Origin: Chloroflexota bacterium
Lineage (GTDB): Bacteria; Chloroflexota; Anaerolineae; Caldilineales; Caldilineaceae
Length of the DNA: 13,987 nt
Assembly (NCBI GenBank): GCA_003451595.1
Contig: DMDA01000009.1
Location: 27,073 to 41,059 of the forward strand
Direction: 5' to 3'
The notes under the pieces were generated by a model that was given only the letters and a program-made list of their open reading frames with translations, was not told the DNA's origin and did not search any database. Of this stretch, positions 5,149 through 11,397 are shown piece by piece. The stretch's first letter is position 1. Each line of letters opens with the position of its first letter. The translations under genes and the position numbers were made by a program.

Positions 5149-7218
5149 ATGCCCACAGCATCCAACCCAACCGCAGACGTCAAGGCTGACGATCTGGCCG
5201 CGCGCGCGGCATATCTGGCGGAGCGCATCCGCTATCATCAATACCGTTATTATATGCTCGACGATCCGGAGATCAGCGACCAGGCGTTCGACGCCTTGTT
5301 TAATGAACTACGCACATTGGAGGCGGAACATCCTGAACTGCGCACGCCGGACAGCCCCACGCAACGTGTGGGCGGCGTGATCGCCGAGCGCTTTGAGAAG
5401 ACCCGTCATCCCACGCCGATGCTCAGCCTGGCGAACGCCTTCAGCCCCGGCGAATTGTACGCCTGGCGCGAACGCATACAGCGCCTGCTCAGTGAAGAAG
5501 AACGCATGCGCCTGGCTTATGTCGTCGAGCCAAAGTTCGATGGGCTGACGGTCGTGCTTCACTACACGGATGGTCGTTTCACGTTGGGCGCCACGCGTGG
5601 CGACGGCGAATATGGCGAGACGATCACGGCGAATCTGCGCACGGTGCGCGTCTTGCCGCTGCAAATTCCGGCTGATCCCGCTTCTGACCTTTCCGCGCCG
5701 ACGCGTCTGGTGGTGCGCGGCGAGGCGTATGTCGACAAAGCCGACTTCGAGCGCTTCAATCAAAAACAGATGGCGGCGGGCGAACGCGCCTACGCCAATC
5801 CGCGCAACTTCGCCGCCGGCAGCCTGCGCCAGCTCGATTCCAGCATCACCGCCACGCGCCCGCTCAAGTTGTGGGTCTACCAGGCGCTGATCGTGGAGGG
5901 CGCGCCGCAACCCGCCAGCCACTGGGAGGCGCTCGCCTATCTGCGCACCTTGGGGCTGCCAGTTTGTCAGGATATGCGCCGCTTCACCGACGCCGAGTTC
6001 GACCAGCTCGCTGCCTATGTCGAAGCGTTTGGCGAGCGCCGGCATAACCTGCCCTACGAGGTGGACGGGCTGGTGATCAAGGTGGATTCGTTGTTCATGC
6101 AGGAAGAACTAGGCTTCACCGGCAAAGACCCGCGTTGGGCGCTGGCATATAAATACGCAGGCGAGGAAGCCGTCACCACCCTGCTCGATATCGTCGTCAA
6201 CGTAGGGCGCACAGGCGCTGTCACGCCCAACGCTGTACTGGAGCCAGTGCCAGTAAGCGGCGTCATCGTCAAGAGCGCCACCCTTCACAACGAAGACTAT
6301 ATCCGCGACCTGGACATCCGCATCGGCGACAAGGTCGTGATCAAGCGCGCCGGCGAAGTGATCCCCAAGGTGCTGCATCCCTTGCCGGACTTGCGCACTG
6401 GCAGTGAACGCGTCTGGACGATGCCCGCTGCGTGTCCGGTCTGTGGCGCCCCGTTGGTGCGTCCTGAAGGTGAGGCTGCCACCTACTGCGTCAACAATGC
6501 CTGCCCGGCGCAGCTTGTGCGCGCCGTCGAGTATTTTGTGGGGCGCGAGGCAATGGACATCGCCGGCTTTGGCATCAAGCAGGCCGAGTTGTTTGTAGAG
6601 TTGGGGTTTATTCATGACCTGGCCGACATCTACCAGCTGCCATGGGAGCAGATTCGCAAGCTCGACGGCTACGGGGACAAGCGCGTGGAAAAGTTGCAGG
6701 CCGCCGTTGAAGCCAGCAAGACACGTCCGATCCACCGGCTATTGACGGCGCTGGGCATCCGCTTTGTCGGCGCTGTCGTGGCCGAGACGATCACACAACA
6801 CTACCACAGTCTGCTCGAGCTTGCCCGCGCCACGCCGGAGCAGCTGAGCGCTATCGAAGGAATCGGACCGAAGATTGCCGCCAGCATTCATGAATACTTC
6901 TCTGTACCAACCAATCTCGCTTTGATCGACAAGTTCGCCCGGTTGGGCGTGCGCGTGGCGGAGGAATCGCCGTCCGCTCCAGTTGGCGCGCAACCACTGG
7001 CCGGACTAACTTTTGTCGTCACCGGCGCCCTGCCTACATTTAGCCGCGACGAGGCGCACGCCTTCATCAAGGCGCATGGCGGCAAGGTGGCGGGCAGCGT
7101 CAGTAGCAAGACCAGTTACGTCGTGGCCGGAGAGGCTGCGGGCAGCAAGCTTGACAAGGCGCGCCAGCTCGGCGTGCCAGTCATCGACGAAGCGGCATTA
7201 CGTGCACTGGCGCAGTGA
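5149..7218 (+). CDS. ligA: NAD-dependent DNA ligase LigA
   Basis: 689 residues, the normal length for the family. LigA seals 3'-OH/5'-phosphate nicks in DNA replication and repair using NAD+ as adenylate donor. Domains are in the usual order. Domain Ia (about 15-75) has YYMLDDPEISDQAFD for NAD+ recognition. The adenylation domain has catalytic Lys129 in EPKFDG. An OB fold spans about 330-415, with GRTGAVTP at 353-360. A Zn finger uses Cys429, Cys432, Cys447 and Cys452. Helix-hairpin-helix repeats cover about 500-580 (GIGPK at 571-575), and a BRCT domain covers about 614-689 (TFVVTGALP). The start at ATG 5149 is set by AAGGGAG ending 5 nt upstream; GTG 5143 overlaps that site. All key residues are present, so it should be active. 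The next gene begins about 50 nt downstream and may be co-transcribed. Confidence 0.98.
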   Translation: MPTASNPTADVKADDLAARAAYLAERIRYHQYRYYMLDDPEISDQAFDALFNELRTLEAEHPELRTPDSPTQRVGGVIAERFEKTRHPTPMLSLANAFSPGELYAWRERIQRLLSEEERMRLAYVVEPKFDGLTVVLHYTDGRFTLGATRGDGEYGETITANLRTVRVLPLQIPADPASDLSAPTRLVVRGEAYVDKADFERFNQKQMAAGERAYANPRNFAAGSLRQLDSSITATRPLKLWVYQALIVEGAPQPASHWEALAYLRTLGLPVCQDMRRFTDAEFDQLAAYVEAFGERRHNLPYEVDGLVIKVDSLFMQEELGFTGKDPRWALAYKYAGEEAVTTLLDIVVNVGRTGAVTPNAVLEPVPVSGVIVKSATLHNEDYIRDLDIRIGDKVVIKRAGEVIPKVLHPLPDLRTGSERVWTMPAACPVCGAPLVRPEGEAATYCVNNACPAQLVRAVEYFVGREAMDIAGFGIKQAELFVELGFIHDLADIYQLPWEQIRKLDGYGDKRVEKLQAAVEASKTRPIHRLLTALGIRFVGAVVAETITQHYHSLLELARATPEQLSAIEGIGPKIAASIHEYFSVPTNLALIDKFARLGVRVAEESPSAPVGAQPLAGLTFVVTGALPTFSRDEAHAFIKAHGGKVAGSVSSKTSYVVAGEAAGSKLDKARQLGVPVIDEAALRALAQ

Positions 7219-7268
7219 CAACTGAACCTAGAGGGTTACGACGAGAGCATAGAAGAAAGGGGATGTTG

Positions 7269-7910
7269 ATGAGACAGCTGCAGGCCCTCTTCATCATGCT
7301 GTTGGCAAGTGTGCTCTTGTTGCTCTCGCCGCGCCCGGCGGAGGCGCATCAGCCCTACTTCGAGGATGAAGACTGGACGCCCGTCAAAGCCTACCGCGTC
7401 ACAGACCCGACCGTCTCGACCGCGCTCTACGCCACGCTGGATCGCCGCAACGATGTCGATTACGTGCGCTTCACCGGGCGCGCGGGGCAGTCGATCCTGA
7501 TCGGGCTGACCATTCCGCAGATCGAAGGGCAGGAGAGCTTCACGCCCACCTTTGCCCTGATCGGGCCAGGGCTGCCGGCAACACGCCTGCCCGCCCGCGT
7601 CGCAGCGCCGCCAGACACAGGCGCCAGCATCCTGCGCGCCGCGCCGGGCGAACCGACCAGCTTCTTCGAGCCATTCAGCCGCACCCGCTACTGGGAGCGC
7701 CAGGAAGATCGCTTCGTGCTGCCCGCCGACGGCGAATATTGGGTCGCCGTGTGGAATGAGGCCGGACAGGTCGGGCGCTACACGCTCGTCGTCGGCGACC
7801 GCGAGATTCCCGGCGGTGACATCGGTTTCCCTTTCAAGCTGCGCGCCTTCTGGACGCCCGTGCCGGCGCCACCTGAGCCGACGCCGACACAACACGCCTG
7901 CGGACGATAG
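7269..7910 (+). CDS. Secreted beta-rich protein with signal peptide, function unknown
   Basis: 213 residues. The N-terminus is a classical Sec signal peptide: MRQ, a hydrophobic core LFIMLLASVLLLL and an AEA|H cleavage site after residue 26. The mature part is rich in short beta-strand patterns, for example DVDYVRFTGRAGQSILIGL and GEYWVAVWNEAGQVGRYTLVV. It recalls pre-peptidase C-terminal (PPC-like) or other jelly-roll ligand-binding modules, but I cannot name the family. The end (APPEPTPTQ) is Pro/Thr-rich and stops without an anchor. ATG 7269 is preferred because AAAGGGG lies 6 nt upstream and the signal peptide then starts cleanly; earlier starts at ATG 7263 or GTG 7215 (overlapping the ligA stop) are possible. 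The following gene starts 2 nt after the stop, indicating one transcription unit with the tocopherol-cyclase-like gene. Confidence 0.8.
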   Translation: MRQLQALFIMLLASVLLLLSPRPAEAHQPYFEDEDWTPVKAYRVTDPTVSTALYATLDRRNDVDYVRFTGRAGQSILIGLTIPQIEGQESFTPTFALIGPGLPATRLPARVAAPPDTGASILRAAPGEPTSFFEPFSRTRYWERQEDRFVLPADGEYWVAVWNEAGQVGRYTLVVGDREIPGGDIGFPFKLRAFWTPVPAPPEPTPTQHACGR

Positions 7911-7912
7911 TC

Positions 7913-8947
7913 ATGCTTTTCGCCGAGACTGCGCTCACGCGCCTGAAAACGATCTGGCAGCCGGCCGCCTATCACGGCTTTGGTCACCACACGAGTTACT
8001 TCGAGGGCTGGTACTTCAAGATCGTCGATGCGACCGAGCAGCGCCGTTACGCCATCATCCCCGGCATCTTTCTCGGCAAGGACGGCGTCGATTCGCACAG
8101 CTTCGTGCAGACGCTCGACGGCGCCAACGGCGTTACGCGCTATCATCGCTATCCGCTGGAGGCGTTCACTGCTGCGCCAGCCGCGTTTGATATTCGCATC
8201 GGCCCAAACCGCTTCACTGCGCACGGCATCGAGCTGAACATCGACCGGCCCGAACAACGACTGATCGGACGGCTGGCGTTCGACGGCGTGACGCCCTGGC
8301 CCGTAACCTGGCGCTCCCCCGGCATCATGGACTGGTACAGCTTTGTGCCCTTCATGGAGTGCTACCACGGCGTCTTGAGCCTGGATCACGCGCTGCGCGG
8401 GCAGCTGGTCATCGACGGCGCTGCAGTCGATTTCCACGGCGGGCGCGGCTACATCGAGAAGGATTGGGGCGAGGCCTTTCCGCGCGCCTGGATTTGGATG
8501 CAGACCAACCATTTCGGGCGCACCGGCGTCTCGCTCACGGCGTCGGTGGCGCGCATCCCGTGGCTGGGGACGGCCTTTCGCGGCTTCATCGTCGGCTTGC
8601 TGTGCGACGGCGCACTCTATCGCTTTGCCTCCTACACCGGCGCCGTCATTGAGCGGCTGGAGGTGACCGAGCATCAGGTCTTGTGGGCGATGCGCGGCCC
8701 GGTCGTCCATGCCGGTGTGCGCCGCCAGGCCCGCCTCACCCTGGTCGCCCACCGCGACGAGGAAGGCGTCGATCTGCTGCACGCGCCGATGCGCACCGCC
8801 ATGCTGCAACGCGTGCTCGAAAGTCTGACGGCGTCGGTGGATGTGGCGCTGCACGTCGAAATTGGCGGACGTGTGACCGAAATCTTCGCCGGAAGCGGAC
8901 GGCACGCCGGGCTGGAGCTGGGCGGCAACCTGGAGGAAATTCTATGA
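7913..8947 (+). CDS. Tocopherol-cyclase-like protein
   Basis: 344 residues, matching the tocopherol cyclase family (Pfam Tocopherol_cycl). Signatures are FEGWYFK (30-36), SFVPFMECYHG (143-153), GGRGYIEKDWG (176-186) and FPRAWIWMQTNHF (189-201). Plant and cyanobacterial members (VTE1/SLR1737) close the chromanol ring of tocopherols. Many bacterial homologues have no tocopherol pathway and their reaction is not known; none of the other tocopherol genes is in this window. There is no signal peptide or obvious membrane helix. The start ATG lies 2 nt after the stop of the secreted-protein gene, and the stop overlaps the start of the next gene (ATGA), so all three are likely translated from one mRNA. 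The neighbouring secreted and membrane proteins suggest a membrane-lipid or surface role, but this is inference. The family call is sure; the activity is not. Confidence 0.88.
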   Translation: MLFAETALTRLKTIWQPAAYHGFGHHTSYFEGWYFKIVDATEQRRYAIIPGIFLGKDGVDSHSFVQTLDGANGVTRYHRYPLEAFTAAPAAFDIRIGPNRFTAHGIELNIDRPEQRLIGRLAFDGVTPWPVTWRSPGIMDWYSFVPFMECYHGVLSLDHALRGQLVIDGAAVDFHGGRGYIEKDWGEAFPRAWIWMQTNHFGRTGVSLTASVARIPWLGTAFRGFIVGLLCDGALYRFASYTGAVIERLEVTEHQVLWAMRGPVVHAGVRRQARLTLVAHRDEEGVDLLHAPMRTAMLQRVLESLTASVDVALHVEIGGRVTEIFAGSGRHAGLELGGNLEEIL

Positions 8948-9393
8948 CAAATTCGGAGCAATTTCAGCGTTCTGTCAGCAACCGCCTGCTGCTGTGGAGC
9001 GTCCTCAGCATCGGCGGCGGCGCGCTGCTGCAAGCGGCGCGCTCACCCTTCTGGCGCGCCTTTGGGCAGCAGGCGATCGGCTGGGGCGCTATCGACGCCG
9101 CGCTGGCGATCTTCGGTCGCCGCGGGCTGGAGCAGAAGGTTCAGCGCGGCTATCCGCCAACGGAGGCTGCCAAAGACCTGCGCAACCTGCGCCGCATCCT
9201 CTGGTTCAACGCCGGGTTGGATGTGTTGTACATGCTCGGCGGGCTGGCGCTCTTCCGCCGTGACGACGAGACGCAGCGCGGGCACGGCGCCGGCATCCTG
9301 GTTCAAGGTCTCTTTCTCTTCAAGTTCGACCTGATCCACGCGCTGCTGGCAAAAGAGGATGCGGCAGGTTCGGGAGACATCAGCCAATCGTAG
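8944..9393 (+). CDS. Small four-helix membrane protein (DUF6992-like)
   Basis: 149 residues beginning MTNSEQFQRSV. Four hydrophobic segments lie at about 16-31, 40-58 (GWGAIDAALAIFG), 85-104 (LWFNAGLDVLYMLGGLALF) and 116-134 (GILVQGLFLFKFDLIHALL), suggesting a compact integral membrane protein. From memory the FWRAFGQQAIGWGAIDA pattern and the FKFDLIHA end resemble the DUF6992 family, which has no known function. The ATG overlaps the TGA of the tocopherol-cyclase-like gene (ATGA), a mark of translational coupling. An in-frame opening extends upstream to 8683 but lies inside that gene and is not used. The last codons (CAA TCG TAG) are the first bases of the 83-bp tandem repeat, so the repeat supplies the stop codon. 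Confidence 0.82.
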   Translation: MTNSEQFQRSVSNRLLLWSVLSIGGGALLQAARSPFWRAFGQQAIGWGAIDAALAIFGRRGLEQKVQRGYPPTEAAKDLRNLRRILWFNAGLDVLYMLGGLALFRRDDETQRGHGAGILVQGLFLFKFDLIHALLAKEDAAGSGDISQS

Positions 9394-9588
9394 ATGCGGT
9401 TCGCAACCGCATTTTCCTGTTGATCCAGCACGTGCGGTTGAGAACCGCACCTACGGAGAAGGTCGGTCAATCGTAGATGCGGTTCGTAACCGCATTTTCC
9501 TGTCGATCGAGCACGTGCGGTTGAGAACCGCACCTACGGAGAAGGTCGGTCAATCGTAGATGCGGTTCGTAACCGCATTTTCCTGTCG
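9385..9588. repeat. 83-bp tandem repeat array of paired hairpins (2.5 copies)
   Basis: Unit 1 is 9385-9467 and unit 2 is 9468-9550, with three differences. Unit 3 is truncated after 38 bp (9551-9588). Each full unit holds hairpin A (ATGCGGTT-CGC/CGT-AACCGCAT; 9394-9412, 9477-9495, partial unit 9560-9578) and hairpin B (GTGCGGTT-GAG-AACCGCAC; 9432-9450, 9515-9533). A and B are near-inverse copies flanked by CGTAG and CTACG, so the whole A-to-B segment (9389-9455 in unit 1) is also a larger inverted repeat with 23-nt arms. This looks like a REP/BIME-type interspersed element that has been tandemly duplicated. The unit is too long and the copies too few for CRISPR. Confidence 0.92.
9394..9415 (+). 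terminator. Hairpin plus T-run directly after the ligA-tocopherol-cyclase-like gene run
   Basis: An 8-bp stem ATGCGGTT/AACCGCAT with a 3-nt loop is followed by TTTT, starting 1 nt after the stop codon of the small membrane protein gene. It has the shape of a weak intrinsic terminator and is repeated at 9477 and 9560, so three such hairpins in series could end the transcription unit. The T-run is short, and the hairpin may simply be part of the repeat family. Confidence 0.35.
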
Positions 9589-9649
9589 TCAACATGGTGC
9601 GCAACTGCATGATTGTCCATCCAAAACCTGACAAAGGAGAACAAAATCT

Positions 9650-10654
9650 ATGAGCGACACCCACCACAGCGACGTGCTCATCATCGGCGCCGGCATGAGC
9701 GGGTTGATGGCGGCCAGTGTGCTGGTTGCGGCTGGACGGCGCGTCACACTGCTGGACAAGGGGCGTTCCGTCGGCGGGCGGCTGGCGACGCGGCGTATCG
9801 GCGCGGGGCGGGCCGACCACGGTGCGCAGTTCTTCACCGTGCGCGATCCTGAGTTTGGCGCATGGGTGGAACGCTGGCGCGACGAGGGGTTGGTCTATGT
9901 CTGGTCGCACGGCTGGAGCGACGGCAGCCTGGCGGATGCGCCGCCGGATGGCCATCCCCGCTACGCCGTGCAGGGCGGCATGAATCGACTCGCCAAGCAC
10001 CTTGCCGCACAGGTCGAGGCGCAGGGCGCGGAAATCCTTACCGACGTGCGCGTGACGGCGGTGACGCCGCACGGCGACGGCTGGCGACTGATCGGCGACG
10101 ACGGCCGCAACTTTATCGCCAGCGCCTTGATCATGACCGCCCCTGCACCGCAGACGTTGGCGATGCTCGACGCCGGCGCCACGCCGCTCACGGCAGAGGA
10201 CCGCGCCTGCCTGGAACGCATCCGCTACGCACCGGCGCTCTGTGGGCTGTACGTGGTGGAGGGCGAGGTGCACCTGCCCGCGCCCGGCGCGGTGCAGCGT
10301 CCCGACGCCGACTTTACCTGGATCGCCGACAACCGGCGCAAAGGCATCTCCCCGGATGCAACCGTGATCACCGTGCACGCCAGCGGCGACTGGAGCGCGG
10401 CGCGCTACGACGCCCCCGATGCCGAACTCAGTGAAGCGTTCGAGTGCGCCCTGCGTCCCTGGCTGGCGGCGGACGCGTGGATCGCCGAGGAGCAGATCAA
10501 ACGCTGGCGTTACGCCGCGCCGACCGTGCTGCACCCGGAGCGGCTGCTGCGCGTCGCGGCGCACGCACCATTGCTCATCGGCGGCGATGCGTTCGGCGCA
10601 CCGCGCGTCGAAGGCGCGGCGTTGTCGGGACTGGCGATTGGCCGTGCGCTCTGA
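9650..10654 (+). CDS. Renalase-like FAD-dependent amine oxidase/oxidoreductase
   Basis: 334 residues. The N-terminus has the FAD dinucleotide-binding motif VLIIGAGMSGLMAA (GxGxxG at 13-18). DKGRSVGGRLATRR (36-49) and DHGAQFFT (56-63) are hallmarks of the renalase-like branch of the amine-oxidase superfamily (COG3380). A C-terminal flavin-contact segment LLIGGDAFGAPRVEGAALSG closes the fold. No signal peptide or membrane helix is seen. Bacterial renalases oxidise dihydro-isomers of NAD(P)H, but other members have unknown substrates, so the reaction is not assigned. AAAGGAG lies 10 nt before the ATG. The gene stands alone after the repeat array; no clear promoter is visible in 9589-9649. FAD amine oxidoreductases also occur in LitR-type light-inducible clusters, though from a different branch, so a link with the CarH-like locus is only a guess. 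Confidence 0.88.
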   Translation: MSDTHHSDVLIIGAGMSGLMAASVLVAAGRRVTLLDKGRSVGGRLATRRIGAGRADHGAQFFTVRDPEFGAWVERWRDEGLVYVWSHGWSDGSLADAPPDGHPRYAVQGGMNRLAKHLAAQVEAQGAEILTDVRVTAVTPHGDGWRLIGDDGRNFIASALIMTAPAPQTLAMLDAGATPLTAEDRACLERIRYAPALCGLYVVEGEVHLPAPGAVQRPDADFTWIADNRRKGISPDATVITVHASGDWSAARYDAPDAELSEAFECALRPWLAADAWIAEEQIKRWRYAAPTVLHPERLLRVAAHAPLLIGGDAFGAPRVEGAALSGLAIGRAL

Positions 10655-10772
10655 ACGGTTTGGGCCTCAATGCGATCAACGCCCGGGCGGTTCCTCGCTG
10701 TGGAGTAGGTCGCCGAACCAGAGGTCATCCAGCTGCCGCACCGTTTCAGGAGGATCGGGCTAGCGGCCTCAT

Positions 10773-11114
10773 CTACCAGGCCACCTCCACCGTGCGCACC
10801 GTCGCCACAAAGCGGACTTCGTCGCTGCTCTGGTTGGACAAATCTGTGATTTGCAATGCATCACCCCCGTCGTTGGCGACCACAATTGTGTCCCACACAG
10901 CGTCGTCTTCGCCGAGTGTGGTTTTGATGGGCGCGCCAATGAAGGCCGTCACGCCACCACTGTTTTCGATCACCCCCTCATAGCGCCAGGCGGAGGACTC
11001 GCCGGTGGTGCGGCGCGTGACGACATTTTCCTCTGCATCGAAGGCTTCTACAATCTGCGTCGTCGCCGTTCGGCTCTTGGCTACCTGAGTCCGATCGAAT
11101 TTGAACGGCGTCAC
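10773..11114 (-). CDS. Chimeric hypothetical ORF: phage-structural-like C-terminus fused to antisense IS3 sequence
   Basis: 113 codons from a GTG with AAGGTGA about 4 nt upstream. Residues about 35-113 (SAWRYEGVIENSGG, AVWDTIVVANDGGDALQI, then VRFVATVRTVEVAW) follow a pattern I associate, from memory and unverified, with C-terminal modules of phage or prophage structural proteins. The first 30 or so residues are antisense to a clear IS3 transposase remnant on the plus strand, so they are unlikely to be original protein. The simplest reading is the 3' end of a phage-type gene cut by an IS insertion, with a new start supplied by IS sequence. It may be a pseudogene. No other phage gene is nearby. 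An alternative is that the whole ORF is spurious, but the C-terminal half reads too protein-like for that to be my first choice. Confidence 0.45.
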   Translation of the reverse strand: MTPFKFDRTQVAKSRTATTQIVEAFDAEENVVTRRTTGESSAWRYEGVIENSGGVTAFIGAPIKTTLGEDDAVWDTIVVANDGGDALQITDLSNQSSDEVRFVATVRTVEVAW

Positions 11115-11153
11115 TCAATCACCTTCTGCGCGCAGAAGCTGGCGGGTGCTTAA
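11013..11153 (+). pseudogene. IS3-family transposase (OrfB), C-terminal fragment
   Basis: The plus-strand frame ending at TAA 11151-11153 encodes DDIFLCIEGFYN, then RRRRSALGYLSPIEFERR, the strongly conserved C-terminal end of IS3-family DDE transposases (typical form FYNRRRRHSALGYLSPAEFE). Only about 45 codons of recognisable transposase remain. Upstream of about 11013 the frame is open to 10851 but does not resemble a transposase and is antisense to the phage-like ORF. The catalytic DDE residues are therefore absent and the element is dead. The right inverted repeat probably lies within 11155-11190 (around CGGGTCAATTTCAG); no matching left end was found. Confidence 0.8.
11123..11138. repeat. 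Perfect 16-bp palindrome
   Basis: CTTCTGCGCGCAGAAG reads the same on both strands. It sits inside the last codons of the IS3 transposase remnant, downstream of the GTG of the minus-strand chimeric ORF when seen on the plus strand. It could be a protein-binding site or a small RNA hairpin, but nothing else supports a function. Confidence 0.6.
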
Positions 11154-11325
11154 CTTTCTTTCCATCAAAACGGGTCAATTTCAGTCTGAGTCGCAACTCC
11201 ATCATGAGGGGTGGCGTTATTTGCCGGATGCTTTTCGTTTCTACGCCAGCAATCTGCAAAAAACGTTGCGGATTGCTGGGGTAAATACAACTTGAAATAG
11301 CTGTGTGGGGGGGGTGAAGCAGCGA

Positions 11326-11354
11326 TTGACATTGTGCGCATTTGCAAGTATATT
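11326..11354 (+). promoter_or_regulatory. Near-consensus sigma-70-type promoter of the DeoR/sugar operon
   Basis: TTGACA (11326-11331), a 17-nt spacer and TATATT (11349-11354) make the best promoter in the window. Transcription would begin around 11361, giving a short leader of about 37 nt before ATG 11398. Confidence 0.75.
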
Positions 11355-11382
11355 ATGATTGACTATGATTGTTTTGTGATTA
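11355..11382 (+). promoter_or_regulatory. Direct repeats at the transcription start, candidate DeoR-family operator
   Basis: ATGATTG occurs at 11355-11361 and again at 11365-11371, followed by a weaker GTGATTA (11376-11382). The TGATT core recurs at 10- and 11-bp spacing, immediately after the -10 box and over the predicted start. Repeats in this position would let the encoded DeoR-type repressor block its own operon. The assignment rests on position and periodicity only. Confidence 0.4.
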
Positions 11383-11397
11383 AGTCTGCGTGGTAGT

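Noticed and set aside
5308..6045. Minus-strand open frame of 245 codons within ligA
   Set aside because: Antisense to LigA catalytic domains; composition is typical of a shadow frame.
7778..8905. Long open frame on the minus strand (375 codons)
   Set aside because: It is fully antisense to the clearly recognised tocopherol-cyclase-like gene and the end of the secreted-protein gene. The translation is rich in His/Arg/Asp/Ala with no domain motif, typical of GC-rich antisense frames.
8683..8943. N-terminal extension of the small membrane protein
   Set aside because: It lies wholly inside the tocopherol-cyclase-like gene; the ATGA overlap gives a natural start and the extra residues are Arg/Gly/Pro-rich with no membrane or domain character.
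9385..9588. CRISPR array
   Set aside because: Units are 83 bp and nearly identical throughout, with no variable spacers and only 2.5 copies; no cas genes are present.
9467..10564. Open frame of 365 codons on the minus strand
   Set aside because: Antisense to the renalase-like gene, and its C-terminal part is only translated hairpin repeat. No recognisable motifs.
10851..11012. Upstream part of the plus-strand frame leading into the IS3 transposase end
   Set aside because: Open but without transposase similarity; it is antisense to the phage-like module, so only the part from about 11013 is counted as IS3.
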